Assembly (NCBI RefSeq): GCF_020360975.1
Contig: NW_025408667.1
Location: 5,518,001 to 5,582,000, forward strand
Direction of reading: 5' to 3'
DNA: 64,000 bases
DNA from: Hirsutella rhossiliensis
Lineage: Eukaryota > Ascomycota > Sordariomycetes > Hypocreales > Ophiocordycipitaceae
The position numbers and the translations under genes are program-made. The notes under the pieces were generated by a model that had not been told where the DNA came from, did no database searches, and saw nothing but the letters and a program-made list of their open reading frames with translations. Below are positions 1-11,858 of the stretch, in pieces (position 1 is the first letter of the stretch; each line of letters begins with the position of its first letter).

Positions 1-382
1 CTAATTATAGCGTGATAGTTAACGTAAGCCTATAGGTTCTAGTATAAGTAGTGGATTTAACTAGAATGTTCTATGCCCTACCTATTCTCGTATCGCGGAT
101 ATCTTCGGAACCGCTAGGCTAAAATAGGCAATAGGGTATCCGTTCTGCTCGTAATTAACTTATGCATTTTATATATATTTTTATTTATAAGGATAGGCTT
201 ATCCTAACCCGCCTTTCCTAGAGGAAGGTATAAATGTCTAGTAGAGGTCTTTGTCTTTTAAGGGTTATTCTCTTAGACTATATTATAGAGCCTCTTTTTA
301 CTAGCTTATTCTATAAAGCCTCCCTATGCCTACTATTTCTTTATAATAGTAAAATAGGAATATAAGGGTATATTCTTATAAT
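1..382 (-). repeat. Copia C-terminal segment, also present at 29,682-30,062
   Basis: This stretch is nearly identical to 29,682-30,062 in the same orientation, apart from transitions and small indels. It follows the YVDDI motif on the minus strand, so it is the C-terminal coding part of the copia element or its 3' region. The homology begins at or before base 1, so the true left limit is outside the window. Confidence 0.8.
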
Positions 383-2204
383 CTTATACCTTTATTATAG
401 GCCTTATATAGCCTCCTTAATAATAGCCTCTTCCTCTTTTAAGTAGGCCTAGATAATATCGTCGACGTAAAAGAAGACCGTGATTTTACCCTTCTATATT
501 ATATACGGTTCCTAAGGGACTTTCTTAAAGCCTAGGGCTTTAAGGGAACTAGTTAAATGCTATTACTAAAGAAGGGATAATCTTTATAGTCCGTATAGAG
601 CTTTCCTAAGCTATAGAACCTTTCCTAGCTATTAAAAGCCTAGTAGAAGGCGTATATAGATAACTTCTTTTTCTTTAAGTAAGTAGTTAATAAAGGCGTT
701 AACTATATCTATTTAATTAAGCTTAAGGTTAAATTTTACTACTATAGCTATAAGGGTCTAAAAAGATATCCTTACTAAGGTAGTTGCCTTAGTAAGAAGA
801 TCCCCCTTTTCCTACTAGGTTCTATAGATAACTAGCTAGGCCTTATACTTTTAAAGGAAGCTATATTTATTAGTCTTATAGATAAAGATCTATTTATAGC
901 TAAGGACCTATTTTCCTCTTACTTTTTCCTTAAGGACCTCTTTAAAAGACCTTATTTCTTTATATAAGGCTAGGTAGTCTTTCTAGGCCTAGAAAAACTA
1001 GTCCCTTAAAGGGTGTTTTTCTAGCTACTTTTAGTTTATTAGTAGGTCTAGGAGGTCTCTTTTATATACCTTCCTTACTAATACTAGCTTAAAAAGCTAG
1101 CTTACTATAAACGCTTTATAAGAACCGTCTTTTATTAGTATTAGATAGAAGTTAGAAAAACGATCGAAATAAGGGAGAGGTTAGTCTTCTTTAATATCGG
1201 CCCCTATACTTTCCTTTACTTCTCGAAGTAAGGATAAAAAGGCAGCTAGGTATTCCTTTAAGAGAGGTGCCTTTCCTACCCTCTTAGGGGTTAAGATAAG
1301 AAGACTAACTAAAAAAACTACTTCTAGATCTTCTTCTTATTTTATAAGAGGGGGCGTAGGAAGGTAGGCGTATTCTAGCTCTACTACTTTCCTATAGTCT
1401 CCTTCTTTATCTAGATTATTTAATTTAATAGCTTTTTATTTTCCTTTAAAGTTAGCGTTATCCTTTACTACTTTAACGTTAGTTTCTTCTTTTATTTCCT
1501 TATTTAGGACCTCTTTTTAAGACTATTAGGAAAGGGGGATTTAAATCTTTTAAATTAGCTAACGTTATAAGAGTAAGAAGGGCTATTAATCCCTCTTTTT
1601 ATCGAAGAAGCTAGATTCGTCGAAAACTATATCCCTAGTTAAAATAACCTTCTATAAAATAAGAATCTAGATCTAGAAGATATTTATAGAATTATAACTA
1701 ATAAGGTAACTAATAAAGGCTCTAAGATTAAGCTTTCTTTTCTTCTTCCTTTTTAGCTATATATCGGTAGTTATTATATATACCTTATAGCTATAGGTAT
1801 AAAGGTAGGCTAGTAAGGCCCTCTTCTTTATAAAGAGCTTAAGAGGGGATTTTTAGTTTATTCCTTAGTTTAGTTCCCTAAGGTCCCTAGGGTCCCTAGG
1901 GGTCCGGTTTTAAAAGTAATAGGTAGTCTTAACGACTTCCCTCTAAAGGTCGTATAAAAGCCTTATAGTAAGTCTTATTATATAGGCCCTATTTATTATA
2001 GTACCCCTTAATCTTTTTGCCCCTCTATTCTAGGCCTAGGTATTTAGTGCTAATAAGATAGGTAAAATGCCCCTTTTTTATAGTTAATTTAAGATATCTT
2101 TCGTAAATAGCTCTTTATTAGACCGTATTTTCTTTACCTTATAGCTAAAGTAGGATTTTATTTAGTTAATAAAGTCCTAGAAGGTAGACTAGTTATACTT
2201 ACTT
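1..2204 (-). pseudogene. Ty1/copia pol relic, integrase C-terminus to reverse transcriptase (RIPed)
   Basis: Read on the minus strand this is the later part of a copia polyprotein. An intact YVDDI reverse transcriptase catalytic motif lies at 455-469, preceded in frame by a GKITVFF-like strand. A KALYGL motif, typical of copia RT, sits near 590-620. Near 1,700-1,850 a fragment resembling the copia integrase C-terminal segment (YGCKAY-like) is readable. Stops are TAA or TAG where CAA, CAG or TGG would be expected, which is the RIP signature. The N-terminal half of the same element appears to continue at 14,778 beyond Gypsy-1. The C-terminus runs off the left edge of the window. Family assignment rests on motifs and is fairly secure; exact domain limits are not. 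Confidence 0.8.
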
Positions 2205-2586
2205 TAACTAGTAAGATCGTACCCCTATAGATATTAGCCTATTAAGGGGGGGGGGGGATAAGACCCCTAGCACTCCCCTTCTAACTTACTTCTAAGTATA
2301 CTTAAAGGCGTTATAAAGACCTCGATTATCTAATTAGGTATCTTCCTTAATTATAGTTAATTTAAATTTTTGTTTTTCCCCTTTAAAGTAAAGGCCGCTA
2401 GTTACGCGACTTTAGTAGAGATAAAGAGGCATAGAGTAAAGAAATCTTAAAGACTTATATCTATAACCTAAGGCCCTTAGAGCTATATATAGGACTAATA
2501 ATTAGATAATTATATAGTTAATTACTCTACTAATCCTTAGCTATATACTACGCGTGCTTTAGGTATATACCCTTATCCCTATTAAA
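2205..2586 (+). repeat. Gypsy-1 5' LTR
   Basis: 382-bp direct repeat matched by 14,392-14,771. It begins TAAC, probably TGAC before RIP, and contains a run of 12 G at 2,246-2,257. The two copies differ mainly by transitions. Homology stops at 2,586, where the left copy continues into the possible primer-binding site. Confidence 0.88.
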
Positions 2587-2659
2587 ACTAGTCTCTAGGG
2601 CGTAAACTCGTTATTCCGTTCTATTTATATAGCGACGAGTAGCTTTATAAAGCTAAGAA

Positions 2660-4650
2660 TACTTAGAGGACGACGGTACTATTTAGAAAAAATAAAATCT
2701 AGGGATTTAATAATTAAAGTAGCAACTACCTTAATAGCTAGAGTTAGGGACCTAATAAGGCAATAGACTTACCGGGAAATAAATAATTAGATAATACCTT
2801 CGCTAGTAGTAAAGGAAAAGTAATAAGCTAATACTAAAAAACCCCGAGCTCTTATTATTAACCCTACGACCCTTAATACTAGTAACTTAGTTAAGAAACT
2901 ATAATCCTTATATAATGCTTTAAAAGATATAAATAACGATGATAGTATAATCTAAACTATTCTAGAACCCTACTAAGACCTCTTACTTATATACGCACTA
3001 ATAATATTAATATAGGTACTAATAAGGGATACCTTAATAACTTTAACCTTAGCTCTTCTCTACGCGGTAGCTTATAGAGAACACTTACCTCCCGCTAATA
3101 GATAGGAAAGTAAGTAATAAGATAGTTATAATAAGATATCCTCTAACTCCGAAAACTCTAACTCTAAATTTCGTAACCTCGTAATCTATAAGTATACTAT
3201 ATCTAGAAACGCTAACCGTTAAGAGGGATTATTTAATCCTACTACTAGCGATATAAAGAAAATTAAGGTAGATATTAATAAGATTATTAATAGACTTAGA
3301 GATATACTTACTAGAAGCTAAGATAACCTTATAGGAAGACTCCGCTAACTATAACTCCTACCTATTAGTAAATTTAATAGTAAAAACGTAACTAAATTCC
3401 TTAAGAAGTTCGAACGGGAGATATACGTTAACTATATTTATAATAAGGATAAAATAAACTAGCTCGAAGTCTATATCTCTTCTATATAAGCCCCTACTAT
3501 TAAAATTCTTATAGACGGGCTTACCTAAGAAGAAGTAAAGAAGAGACTCCTTTAATACTACTACGTATATAATATTAAATAACTAGAAACTGCTAACGAC
3601 CGCTTAGACTATTATAATACTAAAAAGCCTAAGACTATTATAGAAGTTATAGAATAGCTTAGTCTCTACTTATACCTATAGCGTAAGGTATAACCTAATA
3701 GCTAGGAAGAATTTATAGTCTAGTTATACTTTATCTACTATATAATGCTAAAGGAGCTTATTATTAATATTATAAAGAGAAATAGGAAGATATTTAAAGT
3801 TATTTTAAAACTCTTATATAAAAGCCTTATCTATATAATTAATAACTGCTTAGCACCTTACTAGGATATTAAGCGACGAGATATAATATCTAAAGTCTAT
3901 AATTAGAAGCTTAAGAACCTAAAGAAAGACTAGCTCTTTAGGGAAATTAATAAAGTAATAGAGGAAGCCGAATCTAATAAGGGCAAAGAAAAACTTCTTA
4001 AAGAGCTAAAGAAAATAGATAAGAAACCTAGATAGCCTATAAAGGAGATCTTAGACCTAATAAAAGCCTTTAAAGATATAAAGATTAACCTTACTCGCTA
4101 GTAAGAGTAGATATTTAACTAGCTTAATAGGGAATAAAGACGCGTTAGTAGTAGAGGCTACTCTTTAAGTTATAGATAAGGAGGTAGCGTAAATACTATC
4201 GGATTTTACTACCTATCTAATTAATATATATAGTTTTAGGTTAATGCTTTTAACTAGCCTAAGAGATACTTCTATTATAGTAAAGAAGGATATTACCCTA
4301 AGAAGTATAAGGTATACTCTTAGGACTATAAGATCGGATTTATAATATATAAAGTAGTAAATAAGACTCTTTACCTTAGAAGAAAAGATAACGGAAGTAT
4401 AATTCCCCTAGTACTTACTAATAGGTTTTCTTAAATAGGTATATATATTCGAAAGCTTATCGTATACTAGGTAGATATATAGCTAGACTCCTTTATATTA
4501 CTACTTATAAAATAGGTTAAAGCTATAGTTATACTATCTTACCTAAATTAAGCTATTAGTAAAAGAGAATCGAGTTTCTTAGACTAGTTCTAAAGATATA
4601 GAAGCCTATATAAGTAAAAGCTAAGGAATCTAAAAGTAAGCGATATAAGA
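2660..4650 (+). pseudogene. Gypsy-1 gag relic with zinc knuckle (RIPed)
   Basis: A plus-strand frame runs through this region with only TAA/TAG interruptions. It has the charged, helix-rich character of a Ty3 gag, for example KFLKKFEREI near 3,390. At 4,268-4,312 the frame reads YFYYSKEGYYPKKYK. This is a CCHC zinc knuckle in which every Cys and His codon has become Tyr, as expected when TGY turns into TAY and CAY into TAY. Gag packages element RNA and forms the particle core in the cytoplasm. The start codon cannot be placed because ATG has been lost, so the left limit is approximate. Confidence 0.75.
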
Positions 4651-5499
4651 AAAGAAGTAGGAAGGATATCGGTTATTATAATTACGGATAACTTATAATA
4701 AAGCGATATATATAATTAGATAATCTATATAACTATAATAGGGATTAATACTTATAAGGGGAAAAGATAAAAAGTTAAAGAGGATATAGAGGAAATCGAG
4801 ATAATAAGAATAGTAAAAACTAGCCTAAAGATTATCCTTATATACTATAGATATAGAGTAGATCTAGATAAGAAGTTTAATAGACTTATAAATAAAATCG
4901 TTAGAGAAATTATATATAAAAGAATCTTAATCCCTTTAAATTACTTAATCGACTTTATTCCCTAACTAAGTAAGAGACTTAGTATAAGATATATAGATAT
5001 AGCCTAAGGTATAGAAAACACTAAATTCTAGACCCTAGAGAAAGTAAAGAGTAATATAAGACCTTATAGAGCTATAATAATAGTTATAAAAGTAGCTAAA
5101 GATAATATAAAGAGTAGTTTACTCCTCCTTAAATATCTATAAGGAAAACTCGCGGTAGCTTTAGTATAAGTTAAAGAATAGGACGAAGAATACTAGGTTA
5201 AACCGATTAAGCTTACTTACCTTACTTATAAAGAATCGGATTATAAGTGCCTTAAAGCTTAATAAGCACTAAAGGAAGTTAGGTTTATAACTAATACAAT
5301 TAGCGTAACGTAACTAGCCTAAAGACTATTTAATTAATAAACTCTAAAGGTAATAAGACTAGAGAAAGACGAATGTATTATATAGAAAGTAGTACTTTCG
5401 ATAAGATACTAAGAGATAACTTTAAAGGACCTTATAACGATTCCTATAATACGTATAAATACGGTCTTTATACTTTTCCGCTCGCTTAAGTATATATAA

Positions 5500-8400
5500 G
5501 ACCTACCCTATATTTAAGTATAGCTTAGTAGCTAGAAAGCTAAAGTTCTAAGCGCCCTAATTAATACTAAGTTTAAAAGAAACCTTATTATTAAAAGATA
5601 TATAAATATATATAGGCTTAAAATCCTATTAATAAGAGTATTAATAACGGCGTATACTAGGTCCCCTATAAATATAGTTAGGGAGGTAGAGACTAATCTC
5701 TATCTAGGCACGGCCTAGATATTAATCTATCTTTATATTACGCTAGATAGAGTCTTAGTCCCTTTTATCTTAGGCATACTATTTATTAGAGCCGCGTATA
5801 TATTATTTAATTATTCCCTAAGGAACGGCGATATATAGGTTAAATATTAGATCGGCACTATTTAGGTAGTTACGCTAGCGGTAGGAGCTATTAAATAGGA
5901 GCTTCCGGATAAGGTCGATATAGTAAAATCCTTTTAGACTACGACCTTAATAGTTAATAAAGATATATACGAAAGACTAAAGCTTAAGGAGACTATATAG
6001 GAAATAGCTACCTAGCTCCTAAGAAATTTCTTTTAGGCTTCGGTAATAAAAGTTAAAGAAGATAACCTAGGAGCTACCTAATAATTACGGAGAGAACCCC
6101 TTATAGATACCCCGATAGCCGAGATTCTCTTACCGGGAGGTAAGATCCTTAGTTATAGAGGGGGCGCTAACTAAGTCCTTAACCTAGCCTATGCTAGCGT
6201 AAACGAGCCCTTAATAGCACTAGTATAATAGTAATTAATTATAGATAAAGGAGATAATACGATTCTAGCTATTAGATCTAAGATAGTAAAAGAGATTATT
6301 AAAGTTATAGTTATAAAGGCTATAGGAGAATTTAAGAAAAATATTATTAGAGCTAGAAAGAAGTTTAGAAAGATCTAGAAGGTTAAAGTTAAGATAGGGA
6401 GGAAACGACCTATTAGATTATATAATCTAAGAGTTAATACTCTCTTTAAAAGAAAAGTAAATAAGATTAACCCTATTAATAATACTCTATTAAACGGCTC
6501 GACGCTAAAAGGGGACCTTAATTAAAAGAAGACTAAATAGAATACTATTAAAGATAAGATATAGCCTAGACCCTACCTAGAATACTTAATAGGAAAATTC
6601 TTAAGTATATAGAAAGGAAAGCGGCTAATATAAGAAAGACTTAAAGTAATTTATAAATAATTTAAGGGCTTTCTTATAAAAGTAAAAATCTAGATCTTCG
6701 ATAGTATTCTATTTAATAGGGAAGTAGTATTATCCTAGGACTTTATAGAAAAAGGCAAAGTCGACCTAGCTATAGCCCCCTTATAGGTTATTAGGATAAT
6801 AGAATATAAGGCATAGTAAGTAGCCTTAATCCCGATCCTAAAAGTAATAGAGTAGAAAGTTATCGATATCCTTAAAATTAAACTAGAAATAGGAGTCCTT
6901 AAAGAAGGGCACGGGCCTTATAGGAACCCTTTTTTTCTAGTAGTAAAGAAAGATAAAGGACTACGCTTAATTAATTCCGCTATATATATAAATACCGTTA
7001 TAATAAGAGATATAAACCTACCGCTAAATATAGATAAGTTTAGCGACTACTTCTCGATATATAAGATCCTTTCCCTCCTAGACCTTTTTTTAGGCTATAA
7101 TTAGATCCCTCTTAATATTAGAAGCTATAACTTAATAATATTCGTAATACCTATTAGCCTCTTATATATATATATACTCCCTTAAGGGGCTATAAACTTA
7201 GTCGGCTAATTTATAAAGATAATATAAAGAATCTTATAAGACCTTATACTAAATATTTATAGGAATTTCCTTAATAATATAGGTATTAAGGGGCTTAATA
7301 TAACGTATAATAATAAAGAGGTAGCGCTAGAAGTAAGGAGATTTATCTTTAAATACCTTATTAACCTTAATAAAGTCCTAGTTAACGTTAAACTCTTTAG
7401 TTATACGATTATAGGGGCTAAATCGAAATTCTACTAGTAAGTAACTAAAGTTATTAGTTATATCTATAGAATAAATAGAAGGTGCCCTATAAAGGCTAAA
7501 GTTATTAAAATTAAGGAATAGATAAGATACCTTAATATAACGTATATTAGAGCTTTCCTTAGTATTATAGGATACTATTAAATCTAGATTAAATAGTTCG
7601 CTATCTTAGTAAAACCCCTTATAGACCTACTAAAGAAAGAAGTCTATTAGGAATAGGGAGACGAATAAGTAAAAGCGATAGCTGCCCTTAAGGAAGCTAT
7701 TATTAATCTAGTTTTTCTAGTATCCCTCGACGTCGGCCTAGGAAGAGGAGATATTATTCTAATATATAATACTAATTTACTTAGCTAGGGGGCAGTCTTA
7801 ATATAAATCGTCGATAGAAAGAGGCGCCCTATAAGGTTTAAAAGTAGAACGTAGTAATTAGTAGAAACTAAATACGATATAATAAAGAGGGAGTATAGGG
7901 CTATATTAAGTGCGCTTAGGAAACTAAGAATATACCTATATAGCGTATATTTTATCCTAGAAACTAACGTATAGGTCCTTATTAATTAACTAAAAGGTGC
8001 CCTTAAAGACGTCCTTAGAGCTATAGTAACTTACTAGATAAGCTATATTTTCCTCTTTAACTTTACTATACGATACGTTAAAGGCAAGAAAAATAGCGTA
8101 GCCGACGGACTCTTAAGAAAGCTTAAAGGACCTTCTAATATATTAAATAGGGAAATAAAAGGCGATATTAAAGAATTTATAGACTTTTACTTAAACGTAG
8201 TATAAGGGACTAAGCTATAAAGGGACTACTTAAAGGAATCAAGGATAATTACGGACTTCCTTTAAACGTTAAAACGGCCGGAGGGCCTTTCTAAATAAGA
8301 CTATAAGAAGCTACGTCTAAAGAGTCTAAATTTCTATATTAAAGATTAGAAGCTTTAGCGACTCCCTAAGAAGGAATAAAGGGGACCTATACTAGTTATA

Positions 8401-9540
8401 GATAACCCAAAAGAATAAAAAAGGATTATCGTAAAGTACTACGCGTAAATAGGATATAAAGGACGATAAGTTATATATATATTTATAAAAAATAGGTATT
8501 AGTAGGCTAGCCTTTAAAACGATATTTATAGCGAAATCTCTTCTTATAAAGAATACTAATACTTTACGACTAAGAGACCCTAGGAAGTTATAACGCGACC
8601 GCGCCTAGCTACCCTATAAGTAAGATTTACTTTAATAGCTAGTATATACTATCTAATTATAGGTATTTATACCTTATAGAAGCTGAGACGACCTTACTAG
8701 ATAGGTAGAAGTAACCTAGTTAAGGAAATTATCATGGAGCTATAACTAAATTTATACTCTATTATTTATAGGTATAGCGTAATACTATACGCTATAATCG
8801 ATAGAGGGCCTAAAATAAAGAAAGACTTTAAGTATATCTTAGAGGATATAAGCGTTAAAGTTATTTAAACTTTAGTATATAATCTAAAGGCGAACGTAGT
8901 AGTAAAATAAGGGTACTAAAGGTTAATAATAGTACTTATAAAAATAGTAGAGAAAAAGGGTAAGTAGATTAGATACCTTAACTAAGTAATCCTTATAAAC
9001 TAAATAGTAGTTAAAGAGTCTTATAGAATATTAGCTTTCTACCTACTATATAGATAGGAACTAGTACTACCTCTTAAGGTAGAATACCTAACTTAGCGAC
9101 TAATCGACTAAGATAAAGTAAAGATAAGAGAAGAATTATTTAAAGTATAAGTATAAGTTTTAAAAAGGAAAGAAAAAGATATAAAAGAAGCTAAGAAAAG
9201 AGTAATAAGATATCGGAATTAATTAGTAGAGAGGATAGATAAAGCTAATAAGTATATAATAAGGAAAGAAAGCCTATAACCTAGAGACCTCGTCTTACTA
9301 TTTAACGTAAGACGATTAAATAATCTAAGGAGGTAAGCTAAGTATTAGATAAGGTAGAACGGTCCCTTTTAAGTAGTATCGCGCTTAGAGTAGTCTAGGG
9401 CGTATAGGATTAAGACTTTAAATAGAATCGTGCTCGATAAGATAATCCTAGGAGAGTATTTAAAGAAGTTTAAAAAGGATAAGGAAGGTTAGTAGTACTT
9501 TACTAGGGACGACTAGTTACTCTAAGATAAGATTACTCTT
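5500..9540 (+). pseudogene. Gypsy-1 pol relic: protease, RT, RNase H, integrase (RIPed)
   Basis: Protease is only tentatively placed at about 5,500-6,150. Reverse transcriptase is clear from 6,900: NPFFLVVKKDKG near 6,919, INLPLNIDKFSDYFS, and the catalytic box at 7,267-7,278, which reads FLNN where FLDD is expected (GAT to AAT). RNase H ends with YVKGKKNSVADGL near 8,070-8,110, the usual link to integrase. Integrase covers about 8,150-9,540, and its C-terminal segment (PRDLVLLFNVRRL, then FKVV-like and LKKFKKD) is recognisable. The frame has no obvious indels. Every stop is TAA or TAG. The loss of the two RT aspartates means the copy is dead. Confidence 0.88.
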
Positions 9541-10329
9541 AATAAGAGGAGGAAGGAAGAAATAATAAATAAAGTAGATAATTTATTACTCTTACTAAGT
9601 AGAGAAGCCTTAGATTAAATAGTACTATAGTTATAATAACTCCCTAATAAACCTTAGAAGGATTAAAGCTAGGAAGAGAAAGAAGAGCGACTATAGATAC
9701 CTAAGAAAGGCCTAAGGTATACGATCGAGGTTTAGCTACTATAACTTAGTAAAGTAAAAAAGGATCTCTATATAAGAGCCTTAAAGACGCTAATTTAATA
9801 AGAAAAGGAGGAGGTAAAAAGGAGCTAGGGAGGAAAAGGCGGTAAAGATAAAAATCTATAACTATCGTAAGAAGTATACTAAAACCTAACTAGTAACTAA
9901 GGCACTGTTTAACTATCTAATCGAAGGACGACTATAGTAGCTAAGATATTTATAAGCGCCCTACCTACTACCTTACCGTTTTAAATTTTCTACTTAAAGC
10001 TCCCTAAGTAAATAAAGATAATATTTCCTACCCTTCCTTAATAATAACCTACCTTTTACTACCTTAAAGAAGATAAATAGAGATATAATTAAATAATAAA
10101 GTAAGAAAATAAATATTCTTACTACCTACCTCCCTTAAGAATAGGATTTTTTACTTTATAGATAAGGACGTCTATTCTTTATTATAAAAGGGGAGACCTA
10201 CTATAGCGAAAATAGACGCGCCTATAAGATAAATTTTAATATATTTTTAACTTACTAAATTAAATATATATAACCTTAAGAGAAAAACTTTTACCGCTAA
10301 AGATAGCGACTAAATAAGGCTACCTACTC
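9541..10329. other. Gypsy-1 spacer between pol and accessory frames
   Basis: AT-rich RIPed sequence following the integrase C-terminus. I could not read a convincing frame in it. Short A+T and pyrimidine runs are present but no repeat shared with the rest of the window. Confidence 0.5.
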
Positions 10330-11180
10330 CCGGTAAACCTACTATAGACTACTATAAAGCGAACTTAAAGACTATCTAATTATTACTTAAGAGAGAGCTT
10401 ATTAAACCTATATAATCTCTTTCTAGGTAAAATAGGTATAAGGTTAATTTCCTCCCCTTCCTCTAAATCCTTAGTAGGACTAAAGGGATTAAGGATATTA
10501 TAAAGAAGATAAAGGGCGGTCTTATTACTAATATACTTATCGTAAAATTTATTAGTCTTAAGGTTAGTATAGAAATTATAACCGTATATATAGTTAGCGA
10601 ATCTATTAGGGTCGTAAGCAGCCTTATAGTATTTAGGGAAGTGCCGCTATTTATAAATAAGCGCCTTAGTCGAATCTTAGATATAGTTAGCGTAAGAACC
10701 GCTAGTAGTACCTAGAAGAGAGATATACTTATAAAAAGAAAATATAACGTGCTTATAAGCGGAAGTTATAGTTATCTAATAAGTTTAAATATACCCTTAA
10801 TAAAGGCGAGGATTATAAGTTCTATATAAAGTAATTAGGACTACTTAAGAGTATTTTTACCGCCTTAAACTAAGCTAAGAAAAGAAGTATCTATATAAAT
10901 AAGCGATTTCTATAGGGATATAGGTTACTAGCTAACGTCTATAATAAAGGGTATAGAAGACGATTTAATTATACTAACCTAGCGTGCTCTTAAGAAAGTA
11001 AGAGAAAGGAGAGCGACCGCGCGCTTTAATCCTAATAATATTAGGAGCTTTTAACGGGATCCGTAACTAAAAGGCAATTTCTATATAAATTAGAAACCCT
11101 TAATAACCGATATTATTTCTACTATAGACCTAGGTCTCGAAGTAACTATAGATCTATAAAAGAAGATAGTTAAAATAAGC
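10330..11180 (-). pseudogene. Gypsy-1 antisense accessory ORF, unknown protein (RIPed)
   Basis: The minus strand gives one frame of about 280 codons from near 11,180 down to about 10,330, interrupted only by TAA and TAG at positions that suit CAA, CAG or TGG. Readable pieces include SLLGTTSGSYANYI, HFPKYYKAAYDPNRFANYIY and PFSPTKDLEEGEEINLIP. Composition is that of a normal soluble protein, not a chance frame, and no indel is apparent. I do not recognise the family. It lies antisense to gag-pol and is divergent from the sense accessory frame at 11,859, with a shared 0.68-kb region between them. It could be a captured host gene, a nested element's gene, or an element-encoded antisense protein. 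Confidence 0.6.
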
Positions 11181-11858
11181 TAAGCGAGATTAAATAAGTT
11201 AGTTAGATAGTTATTACTTAAAAGTACTTTATATAAAGAGGAAAGACTTTAGTGCGATAATTCTAAGTAAGAAGAGTAGTAGTAACGAGGGAAGGTCGTA
11301 AAAGAGTAGTTAAAGAGAGGTTAACGATATCTAGTAGCTCTTTAGTTTCGAGTTTAGCGGTCTTATAAAATATAATAAGGAAGAAGAGGTAGTCGTAAAA
11401 GGAGAAGATAAGAGGTAGCGGTTTAGAGAAATAAAGAAGATAAAGGAGAGAAGAGAAAGAAAAGGAATAAAAAGAGTAAAGAGGAAAAGAAAAGAGTAGA
11501 GATTAAATAGCTTATTAATCGATAACTAGTAAAAGAAGCTATTTAAGCGTAACCCCTAAACACGCCTAAGACCTTATCGCTATAGAGGCCGGCTAAAGTA
11601 ACTAATAACCGCGCGCTTTAATAACTATTTATTCCTCTCGCTATACCCTCCTTCTTCCTTCCTTCTTCTTCCTTCTATATATATATATATATATATACTC
11701 TATACGCTTCCCTACTTATAACTATCCCCTCTACTAATATAACTCTTATATATATATATAATACTTAGCCTCTTAGCGTTATAACTTAGAACTACTTACC
11801 CTAACTATTTAATCTTATCTTCTCCCTCTCTTTCGCTTACTTTACCCTTTCCTAAGAT
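11181..11858. promoter_or_regulatory. Divergent intergenic region between the two accessory frames
   Basis: Contains a purine-rich tract at about 11,370-11,510, a pyrimidine tract (CCTTCTTCC repeats) at about 11,647-11,677 and an AT dinucleotide run at about 11,678-11,697. Pyrimidine tracts are common upstream of fungal start sites. Placement between two divergent frames suggests a promoter region; this is inference only. Confidence 0.35.

Noticed and set aside
11640..11700. Simple pyrimidine and AT repeats as an origin or structural element
   Set aside because: Low-complexity sequence of a kind common in AT-rich fungal DNA; no further support.
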